Assembly (NCBI GenBank): GCA_029931535.1
Contig: JAQPZY010001688.1
Location: 4,581,001 to 4,645,000 of the forward strand
DNA: 64,000 bases
Origin: Margaritifera margaritifera
Taxonomy: Eukaryota > Mollusca > Bivalvia > Unionida > Margaritiferidae
Direction: 5' to 3'
Shown here: positions 19,249-30,719 of the stretch, piece after piece
Numbering within the stretch: position 1 is the stretch's first letter
How the letters are laid out: every line of letters starts with the position of its first letter
Made by a program: the position numbers and the translations under genes
The notes under the pieces: generated by a model
Told to the model about the DNA's origin: nothing
Database searches by the model: none
Seen by the model: only the letters and a program-made list of their open reading frames with translations

Positions 19249-21264
19249 ATGACTGAAATTGTTGATGTGTGCCGCGAGTTCTACAATAAAATATTTGAAT
19301 TTGATCACACACAAATTACTACACCAGAATTTAATGCGCCAACAACTAAACAACAAGAAATAACTTCTCGAACAGCTTATTCGTGAGCTAGCAAATATGT
19401 TAATCAACCCAAATGAAATCACTGATAATATTACAAACTTAAGATCGGTTATTGCAATGAGAAAGACTCAGATGAAAGAACTGCTGGACAAATATGACAT
19501 GTTTGCTAAATTTTGTGTTCCAGCAGAAATGGAAAAACTGGAGGAGCAAATTAAGAATTTCCTTCATGATGTAATTATAGAGTTGACCCGTGATAATGTT
19601 CTGACAATAATGCGGACAAAGTTAATACAAAAACGAAAATTTACCGCGGGTAAAGAAAAAGAACATAAAAACAGGTCGGATTGTTTAGATAATATTTTTG
19701 ATAAGAAACGTCTCGGCCTAGGAAATAACACAAAAGCATTTAATAATTTTGGTAAACGACGATTTTTCAAAGAAATTGGATTAGATTACAATGACGTTGA
19801 AACAGTTGTTGATGTCCACAATGAACCCGATGATGCTCATTCGCTGGCTACAAGTTACTTAGCACTAGTATCATCAAAAACGCCAGGATTTAAAAACAAA
19901 TACAATGGTGATGATATAGCAACCGCATTTGATACCGTGGAAACAATTGAGAAAAAATTAAAATTATCAACAGAAGCTGAAAAAAAAGTTTTTTATGATG
20001 AACTAAATGCTTTTACTGAAATACAGGATAAAATAAATTGGAAACCAAATCTAAATCAAAAAACATATAATGATATAACAACCAAAGGAGATGAAGATCG
20101 TTTATTAAAAGCCTTTATGGATGAACCACTATATTTAGATTTACGTGAACTAATAAAAGAAAAATTAAAAGTAAACAAGCTTTTAACTGAAGATAATATA
20201 CTAGGCGATTACGCTGCAGCATATACAATATTACGTCAGTACTGGGTGTTGGAAACTGTACCAGCAAGTATTGCAAAATCAGCTGTTGAATTTTTTAATC
20301 AAATAAAAATGTTGATGTAAATAAAATACATCAGGTTCCAGAAACATTCGAGTTTGTAGGTAAATTAACCCTTACAGAAGAACAAAAACAAATGATAAAA
20401 GATAAAAACTCTGAGATATTTAACAAATACAGAAATTTTCTCAATGAGTCCGCAAATAAAAAGTTCAAAGACCTGATTGAAAACGCTGCAGTAACTTTAA
20501 AATTCGAGGAGCCTATTAAATATTATGATAACTTAAACAAATTAACTGATGCGTTTTTTACCATCTGGTTTATTACAAAATACTTACATATGGAAAATAT
20601 CGCGGGTAGACCATATCCTTATAATGCAATATCGTTTAATGTGCTTGGACAGAGTGTTTTGGAAGCTGAGAGATATTATCGCAAGAACAGGTATTTAGAA
20701 GACAAAATTAACGTAGAAGATCTACATAAAATAAAAAATTGGACATATATTTATGATGTTATAAACAAACCTGCACCAAGTCCATCACCAGGACACTACT
20801 GGTTACTTCCTAGTAATATTAATATTAAGCATCTGAACAGATTAAATTTAGAGTTTGAGCAAAGCGGTATTTTAAGAGTAAGAACAGTTTACGATAATAC
20901 GATATTATCAGATCAACCTAATCCCATGGATCAATCAAATGTAAAAGAAAGGTTCGCAACCGCATATGTAATACTTCGCCAACACTTTATTCCGAGTAAT
21001 ATTAATATCGACTTTGTCAAAGCAGCTGTCGAATTCATTGATTTACATGAACACAATATCGGTGAAATAAATGATATTGCAACAGTTTCAAATACACTCG
21101 ATCACAAATCAACAAAAGAATACAATGAAAAACAAGAAGACCAACTGCGACGGCCTACATCCAATATTTTTAACAAATACAGAGCAGTACTTACAGATCC
21201 ACGTAATGCAGATTTTAACGCATTAGTTTCTGACGCTGCTGCAACATTAAAAATTACAAGTTAA
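19249..21264 (+). pseudogene. Large helical protein with duplicated domains, two frameshifts
   Basis: Reading starts at 19249, shifts near 19370, runs to about 20310, shifts again, and continues to 21264, giving about 670 codons. Internal repeats are visible: AYTILRQYW...KSAVEFF near 20220-20300 matches AYVILRQHF...KAAVEFI near 20960-21040, and FNKYRNFLNESANKKF...AAVTLK near 20420-20500 matches FNKYRAVLTDPRNADF...AAATLK near 21170-21255. No membrane segment, nucleotide-binding motif or catalytic motif is seen. I do not recognise the family. Position between fibre and membrane protein suggests an accessory or virion protein. Confidence 0.6.
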
Positions 21265-21332
21265 CACAAATTCAATCCAAAAACAATATTTATTATTATA
21301 ATCGTTTATATATAAACGCATTGATAAAATCA
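21265..21332 (+). promoter_or_regulatory. CGTTTATATATAAACG palindrome before membrane protein gene
   Basis: The perfect 16-base palindrome is at 21303-21318, followed directly by CATTGATAAAATCA and the ATG at 21333. It is the cleanest example of the palindromic upstream element. Confidence 0.55.
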
Positions 21333-21803
21333 ATGATGAAACAAATTATCGATTTTAATCATATTTCTACAACAATACCGGAAGAAGAACGTAATCAACT
21401 AATAGCATATTTTTATACCTATCATAAAAAAGCGTATTGCTCTAAACAAGCGACCAGGTATTACAGTCGGCTAATAAAATTAATATTTTATACACCGCTA
21501 TTAATAACAACAAGTGGAATTGTTTCAGCAGGTAGCACACTTAATCCATTACTTCTAATAGTATCCGGTGTTGGAATATTTATTAGTACTGGATTTAGAC
21601 GTCTTGAACCAAAACTCGGGCATAAAAGATCATCATGTAAATTAGCTGCATCAATATACGCGAAAATATTAACAGAATTACAAGCTTATTTACGTGGTAA
21701 AAAATATCACATAATTGGACTAATCCATGAATTACAAACTAAAGATAATATGTTAGTCGATATTGCCCCAAATAGAATATCAAAATATGAAAAAAAAATA
21801 TGA
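21333..21803 (+). CDS. Two-helix membrane protein, SLATT-like architecture
   Basis: The start is the ATG at 21333 (or 21336); an in-frame TTG at 21321 lies in the promoter motif. The intact ~156-residue protein has a soluble N-terminal helix (EEERNQLIAYFYTYHKKAYC), two adjacent hydrophobic helices (IKLIFYTPLLITTSGIVSAG and LLLIVSGVGIFISTGF) joined by a short loop, and a C-terminal helical part (HKRSSCKLAASIYAKILTELQAYL). This resembles two-helix SLATT-type membrane proteins, some of which are pore-forming effectors in bacteria. The match is by layout only. It overlaps the next gene by 4 bases (ATGA), suggesting co-expression. Confidence 0.62.
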   Translation: MMKQIIDFNHISTTIPEEERNQLIAYFYTYHKKAYCSKQATRYYSRLIKLIFYTPLLITTSGIVSAGSTLNPLLLIVSGVGIFISTGFRRLEPKLGHKRSSCKLAASIYAKILTELQAYLRGKKYHIIGLIHELQTKDNMLVDIAPNRISKYEKKI

Positions 21804-22656
21804 TACTATATATAGGAAAATATAATATGGGAAATTATATGCAGTGTAAAAAATGCTCTATTATGAAATATTTTATCGTTCATGGTAGCGTTGAAGACTG
21901 CTATATCATACATAATACAGTACTATATACAAATTCTAAATTCTGCTATAATGTAAATAGTTTGAGTGATTCACTCATTAAAATCTATTATACTTTAAAG
22001 CACGGCAATATAATCAAAATAAAAACATATAAAATCACCAACGGCTTATTTTTCAATATTATTATTCCAGGTAAATCAAGCGCAATCACATGTGATCGCA
22101 CTGGGATATTAATACCAAGTATAAACTGGGATATTAATACCAAGTATAAACTGGGATATTAATACCAAGTATAAACTGGGATATTAATACCAAGTATAAA
22201 CTGGGATATTAATACCAAGTATAAACTGGGATATTAATACCAAGTATAAACTGGGATATTAATACCAAGTATAAACTGGGATATTAATACCAAGTATAAA
22301 CTGGGATATTAATACCAAGTATAAACTGGGATATTAATACCAAGTATAAACTGGGATATTAATACCAAGTATAAACTGGGATATTAATACCAAATATAAA
22401 CGATGAATCTGATGAAGCAAACCTGGTAACTAAATTTTTACTATCAAATGATCCTACAGATTCTAGTGATGTTTTTTTAAAAAATAAACTTCAAAATAGT
22501 AATTTTATAATCAGACTTAAATTTCAAGATATAATTTTATATAATTTATACCATAATACGTCATACTTAACAGCTGAAGTATGTTTAGACAATCAATTAT
22601 CTTCAAATTGCACGAAAATTATTGAAAAAGTTATAATGTTCATCATTTTTATCTAA
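21800..22656 (+). pseudogene. Hypothetical terminal gene split by a minisatellite
   Basis: The N-terminal part (about 100 codons, with a Cys pair CKKC near residue 16) runs into the 25-bp repeats at 22101. The register found just after the last repeat unit continues openly from 22401 to a stop at 22654-22656, inside the right terminal repeat. Residues before the first unit and after the last join naturally, so twelve units replaced an original one; eleven extra units (275 bp) are not a multiple of three and close the frame at 22162. I do not recognise the family. Confidence 0.55.
22101..22400. repeat. 25-bp minisatellite, 12 copies
   Basis: Twelve head-to-tail 25-base units (CTGGGATATTAATACCAAGT plus TATAA) are nearly identical; the last one differs by a single base. 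The uniformity implies recent expansion, inside a coding frame. Confidence 0.97.
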
Positions 22657-22960
22657 ACAATACTATAAGTTTTATCTAAACCAATACTATAAGGTCATCA
22701 TTTTTATCTAATCATAAGTATAAGTTTTATCTAAACCAATACTATAGGTGGGGGGGGGGAGGGGGATAATTTTGCTATTCAACAGCGCAGATGACAAAAT
22801 TGGTTACGATCTTATAGTAGTATATGTAAAGGCGTGAGCTCAGCATAACATATCCGAACCGAAGTGAAAATCCAGAGGGACGGGGCCGAAGGACCCGGAC
22901 CGTAGGATTTGAAAGAGGGGAGGATGTGTTGTGCTGAGATCCGCCTTTACATATACTACT
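22647..22960. repeat. Right terminal inverted repeat of the Polinton
   Basis: It is the inverse of 130-441, with AGTTTTATCTAAA copies near 22667-22735, a G-run at 22748-22757 and the outer foldback palindrome 22816-22960. ACATA at 22961-22965 follows as the target duplication. Confidence 0.92.
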
Positions 22961-23011
22961 ACATATCAATGCAGCTTTAATTTTTTTGTATACAGAATAC
23001 TCTTTCAGAAG

Positions 23012-23102
<91 letters not shown>
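22961..23102. repeat. Right host flank with (AT)n(GT)n microsatellite
   Basis: After ACATA the sequence contains 22993-23015, which matches 7-29 left of the element, then an AT tract (about 23014-23083) turning into GT. Confidence 0.9.
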
Positions 23103-23103
<1 letters not shown>

Positions 23104-23521
23104 AATGACACAAAAATTTATAACGGTGCAAATACAAAACTATCTGTTTTTAAATCGAGCATTTCATCTTAACGAGTCTGCCATTTCCACACAGATAAAT
23201 AGGTGAGCACATGACCAGATACACAAAAGTTTGTTGCAATGTAAGCAGGTTTGAAAGTCATTGCATTACTGGTGCATTGCTATTGTAAAATATACCGACC
23301 CTCAAAAAGAAATACACTGTTCTTTTGAAATCTAAACATTTCATTCATACTTCATACCTTCAATGAAGCTTATAGCACATGAAAATTTATTGTTAGTTGT
23401 TATTCATTCTGAAAGATCTGGCGATATTTACTGTTAGAGGCAATCGGGTCATGCCAACATAGAAAATATTTGCAACAAATTCATTTTAGTAGAGAAAATA
23501 CAGGATATATTTTGCCAGAAA

Positions 23522-23596
<75 letters not shown>

Positions 23597-24133
23597 CATG
23601 CACTTACAGGTTTCAAAACTCAGTATCGAAAGTTACTTACTACACTGTCACTAAATGATTCTTAGTTTACTATGGTGTATGTTCTCTTCAAACACATTTT
23701 TAATGATTTGTTGTTAAAAGTGTTGTTTCTCTAATTTTTTTCGTTAATTTTTTTATTTTTTGTTTGTTATGTATGTATGATTATGGAAGTATGTATATAT
23801 GTAGGAGCGTTTTATGGCAGTATTACCTATGGATTGTTAAACCTAAAATGCAAGTTGTATTAAATCTGTGTGGTGCATAGGACACGAGATAGTGTTATAC
23901 GTGTGAGTTACGTGAATGTAAATTGGCATATCAGTATATATGTGCGCATCTTTAAGAATGTTATGTTTTGGTATGTGTGATACAGATATATATATCAATA
24001 GTTAGATAAATTATTTTTCTTTTCTTACTTATTCTCTTCGTACTTTCTTTAATTTTGTTTATTTGTAATGATTAGATTGCAATATTAAGGCCGCACAAGA
24101 GATTAGTGTACTCACTAATTAAGCTACCTGCTG

Positions 24134-24173
<40 letters not shown>

Positions 24174-24789
24174 CCACCAATAATTAAAATCACAAGAGAA
24201 TTAGGTGCATAATGGTATAAATGTTTTAAAAAGACATCTTTTAACCATAGAGGGACTGATATCTAAATTATTTATTTCTGGAAGTCTCATAAATACATTA
24301 ATTAGAAACATAACCTGTATTCAAGCCGATTAAATGCAACCTTTTTGTGCAAATACAAGTTACATTTTATGAAAATGAGTTAAAACTCCCGTCTAGCAAC
24401 TGTTAAATCTGACAGGCGCCTGACCAGATACTGGTATCGGGGAAAGTTTATATAAGAGATTAGCACAGATCATGCTTATAATTGCAGTGCGCATGATAGA
24501 ATTTTATTCAAGAATTGTATGTCCTCGTACTTATACTCACTCACCTTGAATGTTTTTCGCAGCCGTATCAAGTAACGTGTTAGGGCGACGTTATGCATGT
24601 ACAAAAAGTCATTCTTCAGTTCGTTCGGCACCGGATTCCTGCTCAGGTCGACCTAGTGCATTAACCACACGTGCTCAGATCACTGTTGCACACATAAAAA
24701 CAGATTACAAATAGACAGCAGATCAATAACTTTGATATTATCGACTCAATTATATTTGAATGTTAAAATCTGCAATAAAGAAACATACT

Positions 24790-24795
<6 letters not shown>
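23103..24795. other. Host non-coding DNA with microsatellites
   Basis: No supported gene. It contains an (AT)n tract at 23523-23594 and an (ATT)n tract at about 24135-24171. The rest is AT-rich unique-looking sequence without a recognisable element. Confidence 0.7.

Positions 24796-24871
<76 letters not shown>
24796..24871. repeat. (AT)n microsatellite
   Basis: A pure AT tract, followed by a short purine-rich GGATGGATAGGTGGGTGAGG stretch. Frames through it are artefacts. Confidence 0.95.
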
Positions 24872-24873
<2 letters not shown>

Positions 24874-25101
24874 AGATGGAAGGATGGATAGGTGGGTGAG
24901 GTGGGTGGGTACAATCTTGTATTACCATTAAACTGGTAACCTCCCACTGCGTTTCATGTTATCAAAATGAATATGGATGTAACAAGGATTCGGAGTTTAT
25001 ATATAAGAGACTCAGATCTCAAAGATGTCATTTTTCTATTACTCCAGAGAATCAAAGAAAAAAAATATATATCAAGTTTGTTTAAACAAAATGCTGTAAC
25101 A

Positions 25102-25105
<4 letters not shown>

Positions 25106-25134
<29 letters not shown>

Positions 25135-25231
25135 TGTATGTATGTATGTATGTATGTATGTATGTATGTATGTATGTATGTATGTATGTATGTATGTATG
25201 TATGTATGTATGTATGTATGTATGTATGTAT
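25106..25231. repeat. (GTAT)n microsatellite
   Basis: About 31 copies of the tetranucleotide. Open frames on both strands (Met-Tyr-Val-Cys and Thr-Tyr-Ile-His repeats) are repeat artefacts. Confidence 0.97.
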
Positions 25232-26172
25232 AGGAGCTTTAGAGTTTCTTTGAACTTGTTTTATATTCTTGTGCAAATATATCACGATTTAAAGAAATAA
25301 AATATGTGTATACTAAGTATGTACACTGTATGTGATAGATCCATGTTTGTTTGTTTGTCTGTTTGTCTGTACACATCTGATCATCATTTCAAAAGTAAAT
25401 ATCTATAAATGCTGAGAATTCTGGACAATATAATGGAATACAATTATCAGTCAATGAATATCTTGCATTTCTATGGGCTGTCACTTTGCGTAGCTTGGAC
25501 TGAAAGACATTTTCTCTGCATTGTCATACAGGAGAGACAGTACAAAGCAGAATCTAAGTCCTGAAAATGTTACCAATCTCCTTTGGTTCCAGTAGTATAC
25601 ACTTTATAACACTAACTGTCATTTTAAAATGTATTTGTTATACTATGATGAAAATCACCGGGACGGGTTTTATTTAGCCAGTCGAGAGGAGACCCCTAAC
25701 CTTCCTAATTTGTACAAGTGTCTTACATGATTTGCAATGGTCAACTTTCTGTTTTGTTTGGAGCGGAATACAAACCTGGTGATTCTAACTGTCTGAGTGT
25801 TCTGGCAAATTTATGATTAAATGCAAACCATGTATAATCGTTAAACTGACATAATTAATCACAAAGGAATCATTTATTAACAAATTACAAAAAAAAAAAA
25901 AACCAGAGCTAATTTGATGTTTCGCCATTGCATATCCCAACGCTCTTCATTGCATATACCCAACACAACAATAGTCTTTGATCCCATGGGGTCGTAGTCC
26001 CAGATCCTTTACAAGTAGTATGTATCATCCTGCTATGGCTGCATGTGCAAAGTCTGGTAAAAAAATATTCAAAAATATCATTGTAATTTCTTTTACATCT
26101 GACCTTTGCCTTCTAATAGGGGTCTCAAGGTCCCAAAAATTATATCCTATCGTCAATGTTTACCGTGTGATC
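25232..26172. other. Host non-coding DNA
   Basis: A short (GTTT/GTCT)n stretch near 25343-25370 is present. Nothing else is recognisable and no supported gene is seen. Confidence 0.6.
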
Positions 26173-26390
26173 AGCCTATGTACCACCCAGCGGTGTAGAA
26201 GATAGAGTTAATAACTGATGGACAGCATATGTACCACCCAGCGGTGTAGAAGATAGAGTTAATGACTGATGGACAGCCTATGCACCACCCAGCGGTGTAG
26301 AATATAGAGTTAATGACTGATGGACAGCCTATGTACCATCCAGCGGTGTAGAATATAGAGTTAATGACTGATGGACAGACGGAGGGCATC
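26173..26390. repeat. 51-bp minisatellite, 4 copies
   Basis: Units containing CCACCCAGCGGTGTAGAA and GAGTTAATGACTGATGGACAG recur every 51 bases (26180, 26231, 26282, 26333). Because 51 is a multiple of three, a spurious 17-residue repeat frame appears on the minus strand. Confidence 0.93.
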
Positions 26391-26640
26391 ACATTATCCA
26401 CCGTTAAAACGGAGAGATGAAAGCTTGCTATTCCTCACATGGTATTACATTAAAGAGCGCGCTCTCTTTTCGTGACCCCCACCCCTCAGGCACAAGCACT
26501 GCAAAAATATGTTTCACAGACTGCTCCGAGGAGTCTTTTGCTTTAATTTCTATATACCAGGTTTAATTATGGAGTTATTGGAAAAGGTTGATTAAGAAAA
26601 AAAAAGGCATCCCATCCCAGAGACATGTATAACACACGTG

Positions 26641-26719
<79 letters not shown>

Positions 26720-27584
26720 CTTATACAAATGGAATCTGGGGTCAACCTAATATTTAGATGTTATCATTAGAAGATGTGTCTTTAATGTCGGATAAATTAT
26801 AAGAAAGATTAAATGATGCAAAGTGGCTAATGATGATTCAGTTGTTCTCTGGTCAATATATATATATGTAAGTCGTCTCGCGAGACTGAAAACTAGTGCA
26901 AATTTGTGAAAAGAAGGGTACATTTGTGTATACGTGGGTGTAGACAGGGTACATTGGTGTATACATGAGTGTACCCTAGAAACATATATGTATTACCTTG
27001 TCCGACAATTACTCTTTGATCAATAATTAGGTTGTCAAGCTTCATACGCTGCATTGTCTTAAGCATTGGGGAAATTTTTTTTTTTAAAAATAACATGACT
27101 TTAAGAGCTATTAAGTTGAATGTATTAGCCCTAGCATTTACTGAGAGCTGCAAAGGAGTATATTGTTTTACATGTAGAAACTTCATGAAACAGGCCCTGA
27201 AACTTATAATCGGACCACTCAAATTGTAATGATGCATCACGATAATATGAAGTGGCACATTATAATACTGTTTGCATACTGCAACCACCGCCATCGTTAT
27301 CACCAACTCTCTGACACTGTTATTCTATTTCACGTACCGGTTGATTCTGAGTCATTCAGAAAAGCATACAGAGGGCGCTGCAGACAAGAGCAGGCAGTGG
27401 TAACATGGACAGCGACCAGCAACATGAACATGAACTGCATGATAATCGCCATCCTCTCCATTGTACAAGTTCCTTCAAAGATAATCATTTTCAGGTTTAT
27501 GTTCCCAGTTTAGTCATTACAGCATGCATTTTGGTCATATGACTTCAGATGAGCACAGAAGACACATTGTAATTAATTTTAATT
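26391..27584. other. Host non-coding DNA with (AT)n(GT)n
   Basis: Holds an AT tract turning into GT at 26642-26719. Other sequence is unique-looking; the open frames near 26893-27513 show no family resemblance. Confidence 0.6.
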
Positions 27585-27906
27585 GCTAGTAGTACTTAGA
27601 TTATATTATTTTAATTACTATTAGTACTTAGATTATATTATTTTAATTGCTAGTAGTACTTAGATTATATTATTTTCATTGCTAGTAATACGTAGATTAT
27701 ATTATTTTCATTGCTAGTAGTACTTAGATTATATTATTGTCATTGCTAGTAGTGCTTAGATTATATTATTTTCATTGCTAGTAGTACTTAGATTATATTA
27801 TTTTAATTGCTAGTAGTACTTAGATTATATTATTTTAATTGCTAGTAGTACTTAGATTATATTATTTTCATTGCTAGTAGTACTTAGATTATATTATTTT
27901 AATTGC
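27585..27906. repeat. 32-bp minisatellite, about 10 copies
   Basis: Units GCTAGTAGTACTTAGATTAT plus ATTATTTTAATT recur every 32 bases with a few substitutions. Confidence 0.95.
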
Positions 27907-29555
27907 AAATAGGTAAAAGTATTTAATAAACTGACACTAGAATAAGCAATTTTTTGTCGTTTCTAAAACTTAACTAAAAAAATGACGAAGTCCGACATAT
28001 TTCAAAGCTATTTTGAAACACCCACTATAACTGTAGAGGAGAGCATATGCACAAAAGTCTTCACATTCTGTAGCGTACTAACGAGGGTGGGGGGGGGTGG
28101 GGGGGGGGGGGTGGAGAGGCAAACGGGGCGGTTGCCCCGCGCGCCAGAAGTCTTGGGACGCCAAAACAGCTGATAAAAATTCGGGCCTCGTATTCTGGCC
28201 CTTTGGGCCATCATCGTCGCCCCAGGCGCCATTTACCCTTAGTACGCCACTGTTCACATCATCATGGTCATGTTTTCAAACCATTTGGTCTCTGATCCCA
28301 TGGGTGTTCAGGCAAGATATTTATTTACATCCAAGTTAAATAAAACGTTCTAACAACTATCAAAACTTTGAGTTGCTTTAAACCGTCTGTCAGCTTGTCG
28401 CATAATCGGAATGGGCTAAGCAAAGTCACAGGTACGGACAATTACTGCTTCTACAGGTGAAAAGCTTACAAATATTGTGACATATGTGCATCGTGAAAGT
28501 CGTCGATTGAGGAAAATAATTCTCTTATAAAAGTGCTCGAAAACATACTTTTGTAAATACAGAATTTTAAACACATTTTACATTTAATTAAAATTGGGTT
28601 GTCACGAGCGGTTCGTTTTTCTTTAAAAAATGGAGTTGTAAAGATTAAATAGAATAACTTATTCGTGTCTCAAGCTATACATATAGATATTTTGTGACCA
28701 TATAACTAGCAGTCGTGCTCTATTTTTAGACGGGGAAACCTCTACATACATCTAAATTTGTCTTTCTTTCAACGCGATTTTCGACCTTTTTACGTTGAAC
28801 TCATTCCCTTTATGGTTAATTTTTGATCGGTTTATTGTGTTAATTTAACTGCCTACCAACATCTTGCGCTTGACAAGGTATAATAAAAGCCCTCGGCGGA
28901 AATGGACAGGTGTTATTCCACGCATCAAGTAAATGAGGCTGATTATTATAAAAAATAATCTTCATGCACGGGAACTAGCCTGGTGTAGGTCTACTGCCCC
29001 CAAACATTGATTTAAATACGGACGATAGCAAAAGAGTGAAGGTATCAGGTTAGTATTGGCCAGTCGGAAAGGTAGCGTTCGCTGACTCGACGAATAATCC
29101 AGAATTATAGTGAATAACGTGGTTTAATATTTATATTGCTGTTGAGAAATATTGAATACATTGTGCGGTGACAATTGAAAAGATCTGGAAGATTTGCATA
29201 GTGTGTAACCGCCACCGAAAAGTTGGAAACTACATGATGGCAAGAGAAAGCGCGATCGTAAAAATGACCAAGAAAAGAGAGCGAGAAAGTACCATAAATT
29301 CTGTGAAAATGCATACGAATGGCTGAAGTATGGTCAAGAAAAGGCTGTGATGCTGTGCACATCTGCGCCGAGTATTAGGAGAAATACTATAGTGCGTGTG
29401 CGTGGAGTACTTCATTCGTTGATGGTTGAAAAAACTTTCATAAATTGTTCCTGGAATCATACTAATGGTGGTTCTTCTTAACTCACCGGATATCAAGGAT
29501 TATAACCCAAGAGATTGCCATCAAGCTGTGGCATGCTGCTGGACCAAGAAACAGA
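27907..29555. other. Host non-coding DNA, possible transposon fragment
   Basis: A G-run lies at 28086-28112. The GC-rich stretch 28113-28250 (GGCGGTTGCCCCGCGCGCC) looks like the end of a dispersed DNA transposon or SINE of invertebrates, but no termini are defined. No supported gene. Confidence 0.4.
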
Positions 29556-29771
29556 AGGTCAGAGACTATGTCTTATGGACCTAGATCTGATGATACATTA
29601 GGTCAGAGACTATGTCTTATGGACCTAGATCTGATGATACATTAGGTCAGAGACTATGTCTTATGGACCTAGATCTGATGATACATTAGGTCAGATACTA
29701 TGTCTTATGGACCTAGATCTGATGATACATTAGGTCAGAGACTATGTCTTATGGACCTAGATCTGATGATG
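29556..29771. repeat. 44-bp minisatellite, about 5 copies
   Basis: Units starting AGGTCAGAGACTATGTCTTA are repeated head to tail with one or two substitutions. Confidence 0.93.
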
Positions 29772-30719
29772 AATCAGATACATGATAGTCATAAGAACTT
29801 ACAAATTTCAGTGAGTTGTTTATGTGAGATACGGTTGCTATTCTTTTGAGGTGATGTTCATGGATGATACATGTTGAATTAGAAACTGAAATGTCTTCTG
29901 TTTGATTTTGGCAGGTTCAGTGAAATTTAGGCAGGATCAGTAAAAATTGTATTAATGAAAAAGAATTCTAATTTTAAATTCTGTTAAATTTTACAACTTT
30001 TCCCAACGGAAAGCGTTTAGCACGTAAGGGACATGTATCGGAATATGTTTACTTTGATATCACAGGATAACGGTGTGTGGTAAATTCTTTGCAAAATATT
30101 ATCACTTCTCAACTTCTTTAATTTTATATTTCTTCTGACAAGTGACTTGTTCGTGCCGAGACAAACCTTTGAGTAAAAATAAAAACTTTTCAGTCAAACA
30201 GTGTAATCTTTACGAAATATGTAACTTTTTCACAACAAAAATGCCATTCCACGTACAAGCAAGCCTTTTATTTTTTTGGGTTAAAACAATGTAATATATA
30301 TGTAATAATGTAAACATTTTCCCGAAAAAAAGGTCTTTCGCCACAAAACGTTATATATTTCGTGAAAATTCTGCAATTTTTGTGATAAATGTAACTTCTT
30401 ATTCATAAAAAAGTGCATGTACACGTCGTTGCAAACTTTTTCACAAAAAAATGTTCAGTGTTTTGTGAAAAAAGTGCAATCTTCACGAAGAATTACTAAT
30501 GTAACATTTCTCGCAAAAAAAGTAGATTTACAACGTGGATGCAAATTGTTCACAAAAAAGTGAATATTTCAAGAATATGTGCAATGTTCGTGAATATATT
30601 CTTTTCGTGAAGAAAGTAACAATCTTCATAAAGATTGTCACTTTCCTCGTGAAGAAGATGTCTCATTAATACAAGTTTGTTTTCATAAAAAAGCTATTCA
30701 GTCTTTGACATGTTCGGCC
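29772..30719. other. AT-rich DNA with degenerate GTGAAAAA/TTTTTCAC motifs
   Basis: From about 30170 many short motifs of the form TTTTTCAC, CACAAAAAA and GTGAAAAAAGTG recur irregularly and lead into the more regular repeat at 30720. No gene is seen. Confidence 0.5.

Larger units (their letters stand above)
130..22960. mobile_element. Polinton/Maverick, near full length, degraded
   Basis: The element is bounded by ~310-bp inverted repeats that start AGTAGTATAT and end ATATACTACT, with ACATA directly repeated outside both ends. Polintons usually make a 6-bp duplication, so 5 bp is slightly short. Inside are the diagnostic genes: protein-primed PolB, retroviral-like integrase, adenain-like protease, FtsK/A32-type ATPase, major and minor capsid proteins. 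Most replication and structural genes lie on the minus strand. The fibre, repeat-domain and membrane proteins form a plus-strand block at the right end, and the endonuclease and VLTF3-like genes are plus-strand insertions among the minus-strand genes. Lesions are seen in PolB, VLTF3-like, capsid, pVI-like candidate, both coiled-coil genes, ATPase, fibre, repeat-domain and terminal genes. Confidence 0.95.

Noticed and set aside
22101..22400. CRISPR-like regular repeats
   Set aside because: The 25-bp units are contiguous with no spacers, and the DNA is animal; this is a minisatellite.
25082..25300. Met-Tyr-Val-Cys and Thr-Tyr-Ile-His repeat proteins
   Set aside because: Read-through of a GTAT microsatellite on both strands.
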